From contig NZ_KE386841.1 of NCBI RefSeq assembly GCF_000429045.1, forward strand, positions 287,666 through 351,665: DNA of 64,000 nucleotides, read 5' to 3'. Of this stretch, positions 17,553 to 26,802 are shown piece after piece. The DNA is from Salinarimonas rosea DSM 21201. Lineage in GTDB: Bacteria > Pseudomonadota > Alphaproteobacteria > Rhizobiales > Beijerinckiaceae. A program made the position numbers and the translations under genes. Position 1 is the stretch's first letter. Each line of letters begins with the position of its first letter. The notes below the pieces were generated by a model. It did no database searches. It was not told the DNA's origin and saw nothing but the letters and a program-made list of their open reading frames with translations.

Positions 17553-20500
17553 CTAGTTCGAGCCGCCTCGGCGGATGAACTGCATGGTTTCCTTCACCTG
17601 CTTCAGTGCATCCACTTTCCCGAACTGGGCGAAAGGCGTGATCCGTCCGGGTGCGTCCACGTCGCGCAACGAAGTCATGGGCATGTCGAGTTGCGCGGCG
17701 TTGAACTGCCAAAAGGCATCCATTTCTCCCGCCGCATGCGGCTCGTCGATGTTCTCCACGAATCGGTCGATCTGCGTGGCCACCAGCGCCTCGTAGGTTT
17801 CCCGGTCGGAACCCGCTCCCCCGACGACCTCGTCGACGCCGATTGCCGCCAAGACATGCTCGGTGAGGGCGCGCTTGAACTCGGTCGCACCCAACTTGTC
17901 CTTGAGGCGCTTGACCTCGCGGCGCTGCGTGAAGTGCGGCACCGAGTGCTTCATGTCGGCGGGCGCGCGTTGGAATTCCTCCTGTGTCTTGATGCCGACG
18001 AGCCAATTCTGGATAATGGAGGGGATGACCCGCCGCACCGCCCGGGAGGCCCAGCGCTCGATCGCAGGCGGCGCGATCATGCGTTCGAGGAAGCGGTGGA
18101 AGGGCTCGTGAACCTCGGCGATGTACCGGTCGCGACGCGCCTGCGGCGTCGGGACGAGCATCACGAACCCGACATGGGTGCGCCCCACGCGCGAGGACGC
18201 CTGGATGTATTCCGCTATGTCGGTGGGCATGCCGGCGAAGAACATGGAATTGAACCGCTCCACGTCCACGCCGTGAGATATGGCCGAGGTGGCCACGATC
18301 ATGCGCAGCGCGTCTGAGAGATCCATCGTTGTCGGGTCGAAGGGCCTTTCCGCTTCTTTGACGATGCTTTCGATCTCGCCGGCGTCGACGCCTCCGCTGA
18401 TCAGGCGCATTCTCAGATCGTCGACCACATACGGCTGACCGATCGAACGGTGCTCCTGGTCCGCGACTGCCGCCGTGGCCGAAAGGATCTGGTCGCCGCC
18501 CTTCCTGTTCGTGACATATGTCAGGGCGACGCGATGCAGGTCGACCACCGACGCCAGAACGTCGTGGCGCCCGGCCGCGTCGAGCGCCCTGATCGCCGCC
18601 TCGTGGCGCTGCCGTAGCGGGCCGCGCCTGAGTGACGCGACCAAATCCTCGACCGCGGACCGCTTCCGGGCTTCTTCGGGCGCGCACAGGTCCCGAAGAA
18701 GCCGTGTGACGATCGCCGCGAAGGCGCTGAGGATCGTGACCGTCGTGACGGTGTGGGGGCGCCCGTTCGTCATCAGGCTCACGTAGACGCGCGCCCAAGG
18801 CGCGAGCCACTCCGAATCCGCGGGGTTCGAAGCCCAGCCTTCGCGTTCGCGCGCCGCGCCCTCGAAGGCCCGCGGAGCCGCATAGAAGCTGCGGTGCAGC
18901 TCCGGCCCGGGCTGCGGAAAGCGCTCCACCTCGCGCTGGTAGAGAGCCTCGACCTGCTTTTCTGGATCGCTGATCGTCGCGGTCGCCGCGATCACCTTCG
19001 GCATTCGGACCTGGGTGGGCGCTCCCGGCACGGTGGCCATGCGTGAGCCAAGGATGGTGCGCAAGGAGCGGAACCACTGGTACAGCGTGGTCTCGAAGAG
19101 GCCAGCGAAGGTGCCGAGGCTTTCCTCCAGCAGATGCGCCTCGTCCTGGACGATGATCGCCGGTACGGGATCGACAAAGACCTCCTCGCCGCCCCGATAG
19201 GCCGGGCCTACCGGGGATTTCCCCGCCGGCGGCGATCCCTTGAGTTCGTCGTGAAGGTGCGGCGACTCGAGCAGGCCCGTTCCGCTTGCGATCCAACGCG
19301 CAGTCCCGAACATCGACGCCAATCGATTGATCGTGAGCGGATGGTGGCCAATGAGGGCGAGCTTGTCCACGGTGCCGAGCAGGATGGCCGGCGCGCGGCG
19401 ATAGATGTCGCGGTCCGTGAGGAGGAACGGCAGGGGCTCCAGTGCTCCGGAACGGCGGGAGATCTTGTTCCACCGGCAGCCATCGTCGAAGCAGACGATG
19501 CCAAGCCGCTTCTCGCGCTTCGGATACAGGCGCAAGCCGGTCGTCTTGCCGCAGAAGGGGCAGGTCGGCAGCTTGTTGTAGTCCCTCAGCGCCGCTTTGT
19601 AGCCGTCCTTGGCGAGTGCCTTCGCCTCCTCAGCCTTTGCGGAAGGACCGATCTCGGGCACGTCCTTGAGGCCTTCCCGGATCTTGCCGTGCCTGTCCAG
19701 CGTCGAGTTGGGAGTGCTCGCCCCTCCCACCCAGAAGCCGATCTCGAACGGTGCACCGCCGATGCCTTCGTCTGCCTTGATCACCTCGGCCTCGGCGAGG
19801 AGGAGCGCGAGACGCCGCGCCTGCTGGGCGGTCAGCAGGCGCAACGGGTACCGCATCAAGGCGCTCACCCCGCGGTGCTTGCCGCGCATCCGGTCGAAGA
19901 ACAGGGTGAAGATGAGCAGGCCGAAGAAGGCCTCCGACTTGCCGCCTCCGGTCGCGAAGTAGAGCAGGGAGACCCTCTCGTCCCGTTCGGCGGCGTAGTG
20001 GCCGTGGAACTCCTCCATTCGCGTGGCGACGGCGGTCAAGCCGCTCAGAACGAAGCCCAGCTGGAATAGACGCCAGCCGGCCTCGCTCTCTTTCCAGCCC
20101 CTCCGCCGGGCTGCCTGGAGGAAAGTGCGGTTCATCAGAAGCCAAGCCCGGAACGGGATCGCCCTGCGGTCTGCCGGGTCTTGACGGAAGGCGCCCTCGC
20201 TCTCCTTGAGGAGTGCTATGCCGGCCCGAAGCGCCTCGACTTCGCGTCCCCAATCCTCGATGTTCTTCGCGAAGCTCTCGCGCTCGCGCTCGCGGGACGC
20301 CGCGTCGGCCGGGTCGAGCCCGCGCTCCGGGTCGACTTTGCCGACCGTGTCCTCGATCCAATCGACGAAGCTGTCTGGGAGCGGCTCGAGGGAGGCAGCC
20401 GAGCGCGCCGGGTTGGACAGGCCGAGATAGGTGACGTCGAAATCGGCGATTTCGTTCGGCACGATGCGGGGCAGATGATAGCGCGGAGCCCAGGTCGTGG

Positions 20501-21764
20501 TGAGAGCGACGCTTCCCTCGTCGTTGGCGCTCTCGACGCCGCAGTTTACCCCCGCGGCGTCGACCTCCATGTACCCGGCGATCGAGTACGAGGGTCGAAC
20601 CCGCTCCAGGGTGAAGGGACGCAGCGCCGCGCGGGGAACGCTGACGCGCATCGCGACTTGGAACAGCCCGTTCTCCCCGACGTCGGCCGCCCTGCCGTGC
20701 TCGAGCGCGAGCCGAACGCTGATCGTCGATGGATCCAGCGGATCCGGGGTCCACTCGACGGCGAACGTCGGCTGCTGCGCCGGGCAGAGATCGCTCATGC
20801 TCGGCGCGTCCTGCCGCACGGCGATCAGGACCTGTTCCCAGCGCTCCCGCGATCTGAAGGCGCTCGGTGGGAAGCGGCGCGGACGCCAAGCCCACGCGCG
20901 CCCGTCGTCGCTGCCCAGGAACTCCGCGTATGCCGAGCGGATGGCCTCGGCGAGGGAGTTCCCGTAGTCGGCGGTCGCCTCCCCACGGCGCCTATCGTCG
21001 GCCTGGAGGTCGATAGCGAACTCTGGCACCCTGATCGGCAGCCGCCGCCACTTCTGCGGTATCTCCTCTTCGACCGTGACGTTGTCCGGCGCTGTGTCGC
21101 TCTCCCCCAAGGTCTCGACGACTGCGACCGGCCCCGCTTCTACCGAATCCGTCCCAGGCTCCGAATCCGAACGACCGTCCAGAGCCTCCTCGACCTTAAT
21201 CAGTACGCTGCGCTGGTCTGATCCGTCGAGACGAATTCCACGCTCCAGCATCAACTCTCTTGAGAAATGCGAGATCAAATCTCGAAGCTTGCGCTGCTCG
21301 CCATCCTTTTTTCTTTCCGCCTGCGCCTTTGACTTCGCTTGCTGGTAGATGTCCCTGCGGACGCCTTCCTTCAGCCGAGGCTTCGGGGGCAGTTCCCGGG
21401 CCGGATCGGCCAAGTCCTCCCAGGTCGGAAGGACGCGGACGTAGACGGCGAACTCGGGCGCGACGCTCAGCGTCCCTCGGGAGCCGGCCTCGATCTTGAA
21501 CTCCACTCCATGCACGGCGATGCGGATATCCGACGTGTCGTCACGGCCGCTTCCGGTAAACCTCGGCAGCAGGAAATCACTGACGAACCAGTCGCTCGGC
21601 TTGACCCCGTAGACCACCTCGCCCGCCGGCCCGAGACCGCCTGCGCGAGCATGGGTCATCTCGATGAGAGCGTCGCAGATCGCCTCCTTGAGTTCGTGCC
21701 GCTCGTCGAAGGACGGAATCGCTTTGTCTACGTCGACGAGCTTGAAGCTGCCCTGCACGATCAT
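17553..21764 (-). CDS. drmA: DrmA-like SF2 helicase of DISARM
   Basis: A 1403-residue helicase. Walker A is ATGGGKSEAFFG (about residues 601-611) and the Walker B/DEAH box is IIVQDEAHLLEES (about 870-882). Motif III is IAATATIS. The C-terminal RecA domain holds ISHGVDVERFNSMFFAGMPTD and motif VI QASSRVGR near residue 1190. A zinc-ribbon insert (CPFCGKTTGL...CFDDGCRW) lies between the helicase motifs. The 500-residue N-terminal region fits DrmA. In DISARM it is the motor and, with DrmB, senses unmethylated incoming DNA (family knowledge). A ribosome binding site, AAGGAAGGATAGGGG, lies in the 3' end of the upstream gene. It is the longest gene in the window. Confidence 0.9.
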   Translation of the reverse strand: MIVQGSFKLVDVDKAIPSFDERHELKEAICDALIEMTHARAGGLGPAGEVVYGVKPSDWFVSDFLLPRFTGSGRDDTSDIRIAVHGVEFKIEAGSRGTLSVAPEFAVYVRVLPTWEDLADPARELPPKPRLKEGVRRDIYQQAKSKAQAERKKDGEQRKLRDLISHFSRELMLERGIRLDGSDQRSVLIKVEEALDGRSDSEPGTDSVEAGPVAVVETLGESDTAPDNVTVEEEIPQKWRRLPIRVPEFAIDLQADDRRRGEATADYGNSLAEAIRSAYAEFLGSDDGRAWAWRPRRFPPSAFRSRERWEQVLIAVRQDAPSMSDLCPAQQPTFAVEWTPDPLDPSTISVRLALEHGRAADVGENGLFQVAMRVSVPRAALRPFTLERVRPSYSIAGYMEVDAAGVNCGVESANDEGSVALTTTWAPRYHLPRIVPNEIADFDVTYLGLSNPARSAASLEPLPDSFVDWIEDTVGKVDPERGLDPADAASRERERESFAKNIEDWGREVEALRAGIALLKESEGAFRQDPADRRAIPFRAWLLMNRTFLQAARRRGWKESEAGWRLFQLGFVLSGLTAVATRMEEFHGHYAAERDERVSLLYFATGGGKSEAFFGLLIFTLFFDRMRGKHRGVSALMRYPLRLLTAQQARRLALLLAEAEVIKADEGIGGAPFEIGFWVGGASTPNSTLDRHGKIREGLKDVPEIGPSAKAEEAKALAKDGYKAALRDYNKLPTCPFCGKTTGLRLYPKREKRLGIVCFDDGCRWNKISRRSGALEPLPFLLTDRDIYRRAPAILLGTVDKLALIGHHPLTINRLASMFGTARWIASGTGLLESPHLHDELKGSPPAGKSPVGPAYRGGEEVFVDPVPAIIVQDEAHLLEESLGTFAGLFETTLYQWFRSLRTILGSRMATVPGAPTQVRMPKVIAATATISDPEKQVEALYQREVERFPQPGPELHRSFYAAPRAFEGAAREREGWASNPADSEWLAPWARVYVSLMTNGRPHTVTTVTILSAFAAIVTRLLRDLCAPEEARKRSAVEDLVASLRRGPLRQRHEAAIRALDAAGRHDVLASVVDLHRVALTYVTNRKGGDQILSATAAVADQEHRSIGQPYVVDDLRMRLISGGVDAGEIESIVKEAERPFDPTTMDLSDALRMIVATSAISHGVDVERFNSMFFAGMPTDIAEYIQASSRVGRTHVGFVMLVPTPQARRDRYIAEVHEPFHRFLERMIAPPAIERWASRAVRRVIPSIIQNWLVGIKTQEEFQRAPADMKHSVPHFTQRREVKRLKDKLGATEFKRALTEHVLAAIGVDEVVGGAGSDRETYEALVATQIDRFVENIDEPHAAGEMDAFWQFNAAQLDMPMTSLRDVDAPGRITPFAQFGKVDALKQVKETMQFIRRGGSN

Positions 21765-21768
21765 GCCC

Positions 21769-24528
21769 CTATCCTTCCTTGACGCAGGAGACGACTTCTT
21801 CGAACGCAGTCGCCATCTCGTCCCACAGGACCCGAAGCTCGGCGCGCTCTTCGGTGAAGCGGGCGTAGAATTGATGCGGGTTGACGAGAAACCGCATCGC
21901 GCGTTGGTTCTCCCGAAACCCCGCGCTCACGTTCTCGGCCCGGGTCCTTACGATGGAATTGCCCCAGAACTGCGCCGCGAGCGCCTCGTCCACGCCCAAG
22001 GCGGTCATGAAGTAGCGGAAGGCGCGCTTCTCGCGCGGCGCGCGAGGTTGGCGGCTCTCGTCGTCGGGCCGAGCGGAAAGCCAGCGCGCTACGTTCTGAA
22101 GCTCGTTTTTGCCGAAGGGCCTACCGCCGTCGCTGCCGTTCGCGCGAGCGAGGTCGTGCATGCGGCCGAGCAAGTGGCAGGCCTTCTCCCGCATCACCTT
22201 GCCCGGAAGCTGGTCGGCGCGGTCTTGGACATGGGAGCGATACAACCTTAGAAACGTGTCGTCTCCCGCTTCTACCGGACCGAGCAGCGTATCGAGGCGC
22301 TCCTCGAGGCGGCCTGTCATGATCATGATCTCGTCGCCGGCTGCGACCTTGCCGGCTTCGATTTGGTGGAAAGGGGCGTTCCTGTCGTCGCGGCGCACCA
22401 CGCATTCGCCCTGGGCTCGGTAGACCAGCTGGTACCCGCCCGTGGTGCGGATGACGACCTTTGGCCCGTCCGAGCCGCCCGCCTGCCCGCTTCCGCTGAA
22501 GTCGAGCGTGATCGCCGTGGAAAACGGCAGTTGGGCGTCTCCCTCCAGGGTGCCACCGTCGTCAGGGTCGTCGCACACGGCCAGCGGGACGATGAAGGCC
22601 TCCAGCCGCGCGGCGAGCTCGGGCACCAGGTGCTTGACGTTCACCAAATGCTGTCGCGCACGGCCCAACGCTCCCGCGTCACCGACCAGGACCACTTCTG
22701 GCAGCACGGGAAGCGAGGCGATCCGCTTCACGCATTCGATCGTGGGCTGCAGCACGACGAGCGTGTCGACGCGCGCCGACCCGTGCACGTCCACCGCGGC
22801 GACGTCGACGGTGCGGGGAGTGCAAAGAGTAAGCTTCCGAAGCAGGCGCTTCGCCTCGACGCCGTCGAAGCCGCCCTCGTCGATGAACTCCCGTAGGGCG
22901 TCCTCGATCATCGGATTGCGGACTACCACGACGGTTCGGTTGGCCTTCCTGCTGGCCCTTTCGAGAAAGTCCCGGAGGCACTCGCTCACTTCCGTGGTCT
23001 GGCGGAACGCCTTCAAGGCGTCGAGCAGATACCGCCGGAACTCGACGAGATCCTCCCGAAAGGGACCTGCCTCGTCGGCGGCGCTCATGAGCATGCTCGC
23101 GACTTCGATCTCCTTGAAGCGCTTTGCCCCCCAGACGGAGACCCGGCGCTCCTCCTCCGCGCCCTCGACGCTTTGGATGAAGAAGTCGTACCCGACGGGT
23201 AGAGAGGCTACCTCCTGGAGGAACGCGATCCCGCCGCGAATCGCTTCGGCGGCTTCCGGGCAGCCGGCCGTCTGCAGATCGCGAGCCTTGGGCAGCCACT
23301 CCTTGCGAGCCTTCGCGACCTGTGCCGTCTTCACGAGAACGGACACCTTCGGCGCGTCACGGCCCGGGAGCGGGCCGTCGGTCGTCGAGAAATCGACCGA
23401 CTGCGTCTTGAGGACCGCGCTGACCAGGGGAAGGCCAGCCGCCGATGCGTCCAAGCTCGTCGCGTCGGCGAGGATCTCACGGCAGCGATCGGCGAGGAAC
23501 GGGTCGGCGCAGGCGACGACGAAGGCCGGTCTGCCCCCGACGTTCGTGGCGAACGAGTTCTTGACCCTGCGCAGCCGCGACATCGTCTCGGCCACCTTCC
23601 GGAGATCGGCCCGGGTCAGATCGACGACGACGACGTCGGTCTCGGCTCGCAACCGCCGGGTGAACCGGAGGCATCGGTCCATCGACTGCGCGTCCTCGGG
23701 CAGGCCGAAGACGCAGACCGGCGCGCCGGACGCGTCCGAAGCGCAACTCGCGGCTTGCGGCTTCTCCCGAAGAAGCTCGCGCTTGCCCCCGAGATCCGCC
23801 AGGAAGTTTCGCGCACCCCGCGAATAGGGTGGCTGCGCGTCATCGGACGGCTCGAAGATCGGAACGAGCTCGAACAGGTTGGGGCTGAGGACCGGCTCCC
23901 CGCCGAGGCCCGCCTTTCGACCGGAGACCTTGGCCGAGGCGGTTGCCCGCAGGAGATAATCGTAGTGGTAGATCGGCCCTCCCCACTCGGATTTCTCCCG
24001 GCTTGTGATCCGCGCAAGAGCTCGAGCGGCCAGGTCGACCTCGTCGACGAAGAGACGGCGCAGCTCCGTCTTGAGACGCAGCCCGTAGGGGTAAAAGGCG
24101 ATGGTCACCGGCCTTGCGAGGTCGGCCTCGTGCAAGGCCAACGCTGCCGCAAGGGTCGCGCCGAGGGGGCTTTGCAGCTTGTCCGGCCAGGTGAAGACGA
24201 CGCGATCGGTCTGGTCGCCGACCGCCGCGAACACCGCGTCGATCATTGCGCTCGCGCCCGCTACCGGAGCCAACTTCGTGCTGGTATCCGATACGTGGAA
24301 GAACGACAGGTCGGCTCCGCGAACGCCCCCGGGAAGGGGCGCGCGCCGGCGGCACGCCGGGGCGGACGGCTTGGGCCTCGGAGCGGGATCGAGCTTGGGC
24401 GGCGGCGGCGCGGCCTGCTTCTCGCGCATGCGGGCGACAAGTTCAGCCTTGCTGCTGCGCGCATCCGCCTGGTGCTCGCGAAGACGCGCGAGCTTATCCT
24501 TCGGCCTGAACCGAGCGTCGTGATGCAC
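21769..24528 (-). CDS. drmE: DrmE-like protein, first gene of the DISARM operon
   Basis: The product of about 919 residues lies directly upstream of drmA (4-bp gap), the position drmE occupies in class 2 DISARM. Recognisable features are few. There is a basic N-terminal region (KDKLARLREHQADARSSKAELVARMREK) and a helicase-like or nucleotide-fold region (VFTWPDKLQSPLGATLAAALALHEADLARPVTIAFYPYGLR). Rossmann-like strands (VVVVDLTRADLRKVAETM, VVVVRNPMIEDALREF, EVVLVGDAGALGR) and a helical C-terminus follow. Identification as DrmE rests mainly on gene order and size. The frame is open to an ATG at 24627, but that ATG has an AT-rich stretch rather than a ribosome binding site before it, so I placed the start at GTG 24528. 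Confidence 0.72.
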   Translation of the reverse strand: MHHDARFRPKDKLARLREHQADARSSKAELVARMREKQAAPPPPKLDPAPRPKPSAPACRRRAPLPGGVRGADLSFFHVSDTSTKLAPVAGASAMIDAVFAAVGDQTDRVVFTWPDKLQSPLGATLAAALALHEADLARPVTIAFYPYGLRLKTELRRLFVDEVDLAARALARITSREKSEWGGPIYHYDYLLRATASAKVSGRKAGLGGEPVLSPNLFELVPIFEPSDDAQPPYSRGARNFLADLGGKRELLREKPQAASCASDASGAPVCVFGLPEDAQSMDRCLRFTRRLRAETDVVVVDLTRADLRKVAETMSRLRRVKNSFATNVGGRPAFVVACADPFLADRCREILADATSLDASAAGLPLVSAVLKTQSVDFSTTDGPLPGRDAPKVSVLVKTAQVAKARKEWLPKARDLQTAGCPEAAEAIRGGIAFLQEVASLPVGYDFFIQSVEGAEEERRVSVWGAKRFKEIEVASMLMSAADEAGPFREDLVEFRRYLLDALKAFRQTTEVSECLRDFLERASRKANRTVVVVRNPMIEDALREFIDEGGFDGVEAKRLLRKLTLCTPRTVDVAAVDVHGSARVDTLVVLQPTIECVKRIASLPVLPEVVLVGDAGALGRARQHLVNVKHLVPELAARLEAFIVPLAVCDDPDDGGTLEGDAQLPFSTAITLDFSGSGQAGGSDGPKVVIRTTGGYQLVYRAQGECVVRRDDRNAPFHQIEAGKVAAGDEIMIMTGRLEERLDTLLGPVEAGDDTFLRLYRSHVQDRADQLPGKVMREKACHLLGRMHDLARANGSDGGRPFGKNELQNVARWLSARPDDESRQPRAPREKRAFRYFMTALGVDEALAAQFWGNSIVRTRAENVSAGFRENQRAMRFLVNPHQFYARFTEERAELRVLWDEMATAFEEVVSCVKEG

Positions 24529-24803
24529 GATGCCGCCCCCGAATCCGCAACACGGCAATGATGCGGGTTCGGCGAAGCGATCGCAAGCAGCGGGAGCCCT
24601 CTTCGGCACCCGCGCAAGCCCACGCATCCAAATTTTATCATTTCGCTACAGGCGCGCCGATCACCGCAAGGATCGACGAAACGGACCACGGGGCAAAAAG
24701 GGCCCGACTTCTTAGGGCAAAGACCAGCCGACCGCACCTGTTCGCACGCCCGCCGCGACATGTGCTGGGCTTTCGACCGAACCCGACCGCAAGGAGGCTC
24801 GGA

Positions 24804-25517
24804 ATGAAGACCGCCGCCGACGAGCACACATGCGTAAACGACGACGAAATCCTCGACATTGCGAACGAGGTGTTCGGCGCGTCCGCAGAACAGAGCGTCG
24901 GTCGGGCGCTGGGTCGCCACCACCGATTTGGCCACTCGCCCAGGATGGTCGAGGATCCGAACGACCCGCCCTCGTGGGCGCACCAAGGGATGGAGCGCCT
25001 CGACTACGAGGAAGCGCTCGGGCGCTACGATCCGGACACGGGCACCATTACGAAGTGGCCCCGCGGCATCGCGCGCGCCGCCGAGGTCCTCGACGTCAAG
25101 CCGCACTCGCTGGACCGCCTGGTCGACCTGCACGAGCACGCGCACTCGCTCCACCACCGCGGCGTGGCTTCGACATCGGCTCGTCCGCAGGAGATCGCCG
25201 ACCTCCTCAGCCGACAGGACAAGGTATTCCGGGCGATAAGGAAGGATGCAGGCGAGCAGGTTGCGCAGCTCGCCACCCTCCTCGTTCTCCGCCAGAGCCG
25301 CGATCTAGCCAGGCATCGCCGCGCTGTGGCAACGTTCGACGATTTCCTCGACGCCTTCTTTTGCCTGATGCGCCGTCAGTCCGATCCTTACCGACTGCCT
25401 CCGGGCACTCGAACCATGGATCTCTCGCGTCTCCAGGACAAGCTCATCCTGCTCGTCGAGATGACGGACGCGGGCATGTCGCCCTCCGCGGATAACATCC
25501 GGCGCATTCTCGACTGA
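24804..25517 (+). CDS. Hypothetical protein with an HExxH-like motif, divergent from DISARM
   Basis: Not recognised. The 237-residue product starts at ATG 24804 behind a strong AAGGAGG at 24791-24797. The centre holds SLDRLVDLHEHAHSLHHRGV, in which HEHAH fits the HExxH zinc-metallopeptidase pattern, with two further histidines just after. The N-terminal part has WAHQGMERLDYEEALGRYDPDTG; the C-terminal part is helical (DDFLDAFFCLMRRQSDPYRL). It is transcribed away from the DISARM operon across a 275-bp divergent region. It could be a regulator or effector tied to the defence island; a true protease role needs a third zinc ligand, which I cannot assign. Confidence 0.72.
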   Translation: MKTAADEHTCVNDDEILDIANEVFGASAEQSVGRALGRHHRFGHSPRMVEDPNDPPSWAHQGMERLDYEEALGRYDPDTGTITKWPRGIARAAEVLDVKPHSLDRLVDLHEHAHSLHHRGVASTSARPQEIADLLSRQDKVFRAIRKDAGEQVAQLATLLVLRQSRDLARHRRAVATFDDFLDAFFCLMRRQSDPYRLPPGTRTMDLSRLQDKLILLVEMTDAGMSPSADNIRRILD

Positions 25518-25542
25518 TAGCGCCTGCTCATTCGGGCAACCC

Positions 25543-25755
25543 ATGACGCTCGACGTCCTCGACCTCGACTTCTTCCTCGACGACATTGCGTACAACCGGA
25601 GACATCGCCTCGAATTCGTTTCTAATCTGTTCGTCTTACCGCGGACGCCGCGACCCGAAACCGGCTTCCCGCCGCCGGGATCGCGCAGTCTTAAGGAGAT
25701 CCCGGCGCCCGGCCTGAAGCTGCGTTCGACACCCAAAAGGGCGAATATGCCCTGA
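25543..25755 (+). pseudogene. Probable 5' fragment of a UPF0489-like gene, cut off by the repeat
   Basis: The first 20 codons read MTLDVLDLDFFLDDIAYNRR. The LDLDFFLDD pattern resembles the conserved N-terminus of UPF0489 proteins (usually some 200-300 residues). After about codon 20 the frame runs into the direct-repeat copy at 25601-25724 and becomes Pro/Arg-rich, ending after 70 codons. I read this as a gene start left behind when the repeat-bounded module entered or rearranged. The family assignment from 20 residues is tentative. Confidence 0.4.
25601..25724 (+). repeat. Copy 1 of about 125-bp direct repeat flanking the nuclease module
   Basis: Begins at GACATCGCCT and ends near GGCCTGAAGCTGCG; it aligns with 29611-29743 apart from a 10-bp insertion in copy 2 and scattered substitutions. 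Its 3' part (25652-25717) encodes 21 codons and a TGA that are almost identical in peptide to copy 2, although nine bases differ. It also holds a 10-bp inverted repeat (CGCCGGGATC and complement). Confidence 0.7.
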
Positions 25756-25779
25756 TCCCCACCAGCAAGAAACGGCAGG

Positions 25780-26643
25780 TCAATCCACGCCGCCCGACCG
25801 CCCACCTCGCCTGATCTCTGCCATGGCGGCCGCGGTCGCCGCCCGGCGCGCCGCCGAGAGCGCGAACGTGGTGTAGCGCGGAGGCCGCCTGGGCCCGCGC
25901 GGCGTGATCGCCTTGAAGCCCTCGCCGTCCCTCGCCCTCCTCGTGAGCCACTGCCGAACTTTGGCCTCGCCGTCCCGGCCGAGAGCGGTGATCAGCCGCA
26001 GCCGGAATGCGGGCTCCAGCGCGTCGAGGATCTCCTGCGTGGTAAGTTCCTTCCCGGCGGCCTCGATCACGCGCTCGGCAGCGGCGCCGAACTCGACCCA
26101 AGGGGCTTCGTCCCTTGCCGCCCGGGGCCTCCTCCCGGTCGCCTCGGCAACGGCCTCGGCGGCCGCGGCTTCCGCGGCGCGTCGGGCCACTTTCTCCGCC
26201 GAGAGCGCCGCGGCGAGGTCCGCCGCCCTCTGCTCGGCGGCGCGGCGGTCCTCGCGCTCGCGCCTGTTCGCCTGGCTCACGAGTTCGCGCTCCAGCCGAA
26301 GCTCGTCGAGCTGGAGGTCTCTATCCCAGACCTGCGTCTCGAGTTCGATCAGGCGACCGTCCATCGCCTCGGTTTTCGCCTGCGCCTCCTCGAGCGACCG
26401 CCGCGCCTCCGCCCGCGCCAGGATCCAGACGCGGGACAGGAAGTCCGCGTAGGCGCGGTCCACGATCTCGGGGCGCTCGGCGGGTTCGTCGTCCCGCTTC
26501 TTGTGCCATTCCCTCAACAGCGGCCCAACCGCGTTGGGGCTCCCGCCGGTCGGGAGCAGGGCCGTAACCCGGCGCACGGTCGGGTCCTCTCCGCGCCGGC
26601 GCAATTCGTCGGCCGCGTCGAAGACCTGGGCGCGGTCCACCAT
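25780..26643 (-). CDS. KfrA-like DNA-binding coiled-coil protein
   Basis: The 287-residue product has the KfrA N-terminal HTH region (AQVFDAADELRRRGEDPTVRRVTALLPTGGSPNAVGPLLREW, residues about 5-46). A long alanine/arginine/glutamate coiled coil follows (about 75-175), then a C-terminal globular part (ELTTQEILDALEPAFRLRLI, VRQWLTRRARDGEG). KfrA proteins are plasmid-encoded repressors or nucleoid-like proteins that bind their own promoters. Directly upstream lie five CGTTATC-type repeats that could be its operator. Its presence in a chromosomal island hints at plasmid ancestry. It is convergent to the repeat copy at 25601-25724. Confidence 0.8.
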   Translation of the reverse strand: MVDRAQVFDAADELRRRGEDPTVRRVTALLPTGGSPNAVGPLLREWHKKRDDEPAERPEIVDRAYADFLSRVWILARAEARRSLEEAQAKTEAMDGRLIELETQVWDRDLQLDELRLERELVSQANRREREDRRAAEQRAADLAAALSAEKVARRAAEAAAAEAVAEATGRRPRAARDEAPWVEFGAAAERVIEAAGKELTTQEILDALEPAFRLRLITALGRDGEAKVRQWLTRRARDGEGFKAITPRGPRRPPRYTTFALSAARRAATAAAMAEIRRGGRSGGVD

Positions 26644-26645
26644 GG

Positions 26646-26700
26646 CGTTATCCTCCCGGCGTTATCCCGCGTTATCTCCTAGCCGTTATTCGTTGTTATC
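26646..26700 (-). promoter_or_regulatory. Array of five CGTTATC repeats upstream of the KfrA-like gene
   Basis: Copies start at 26646, 26660, 26670, 26684 (CGTTATT) and 26694 (TGTTATC), i.e. spacing 14-10-14-10. The alternating spacing puts pairs about one helical turn apart. The array starts three bases before the ATG of the KfrA-like gene and would cover its promoter and ribosome binding site, fitting autorepression. It also lies 100 bp upstream of the divergent HNH gene. Confidence 0.65.
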
Positions 26701-26802
26701 CCCTTACGCACGCCACTTGGGGCGATCGGGCGCGCATTCATCCCGGAGGCGTAGCGGTGGTGCTAGGATCGCCCGAGCGCATGAGCGGGGTCGGAGGGGC
26801 GA

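Noticed and set aside
12724-24528. BREX or type I restriction system
   Set aside because: No PglZ, BrxC, HsdS or full HsdR is present; helicase plus DUF1998 plus PLD is the DISARM set.
26646-26700. CRISPR array
   Set aside because: Repeats are only 7 bp with 3-7-bp gaps; no cas genes.
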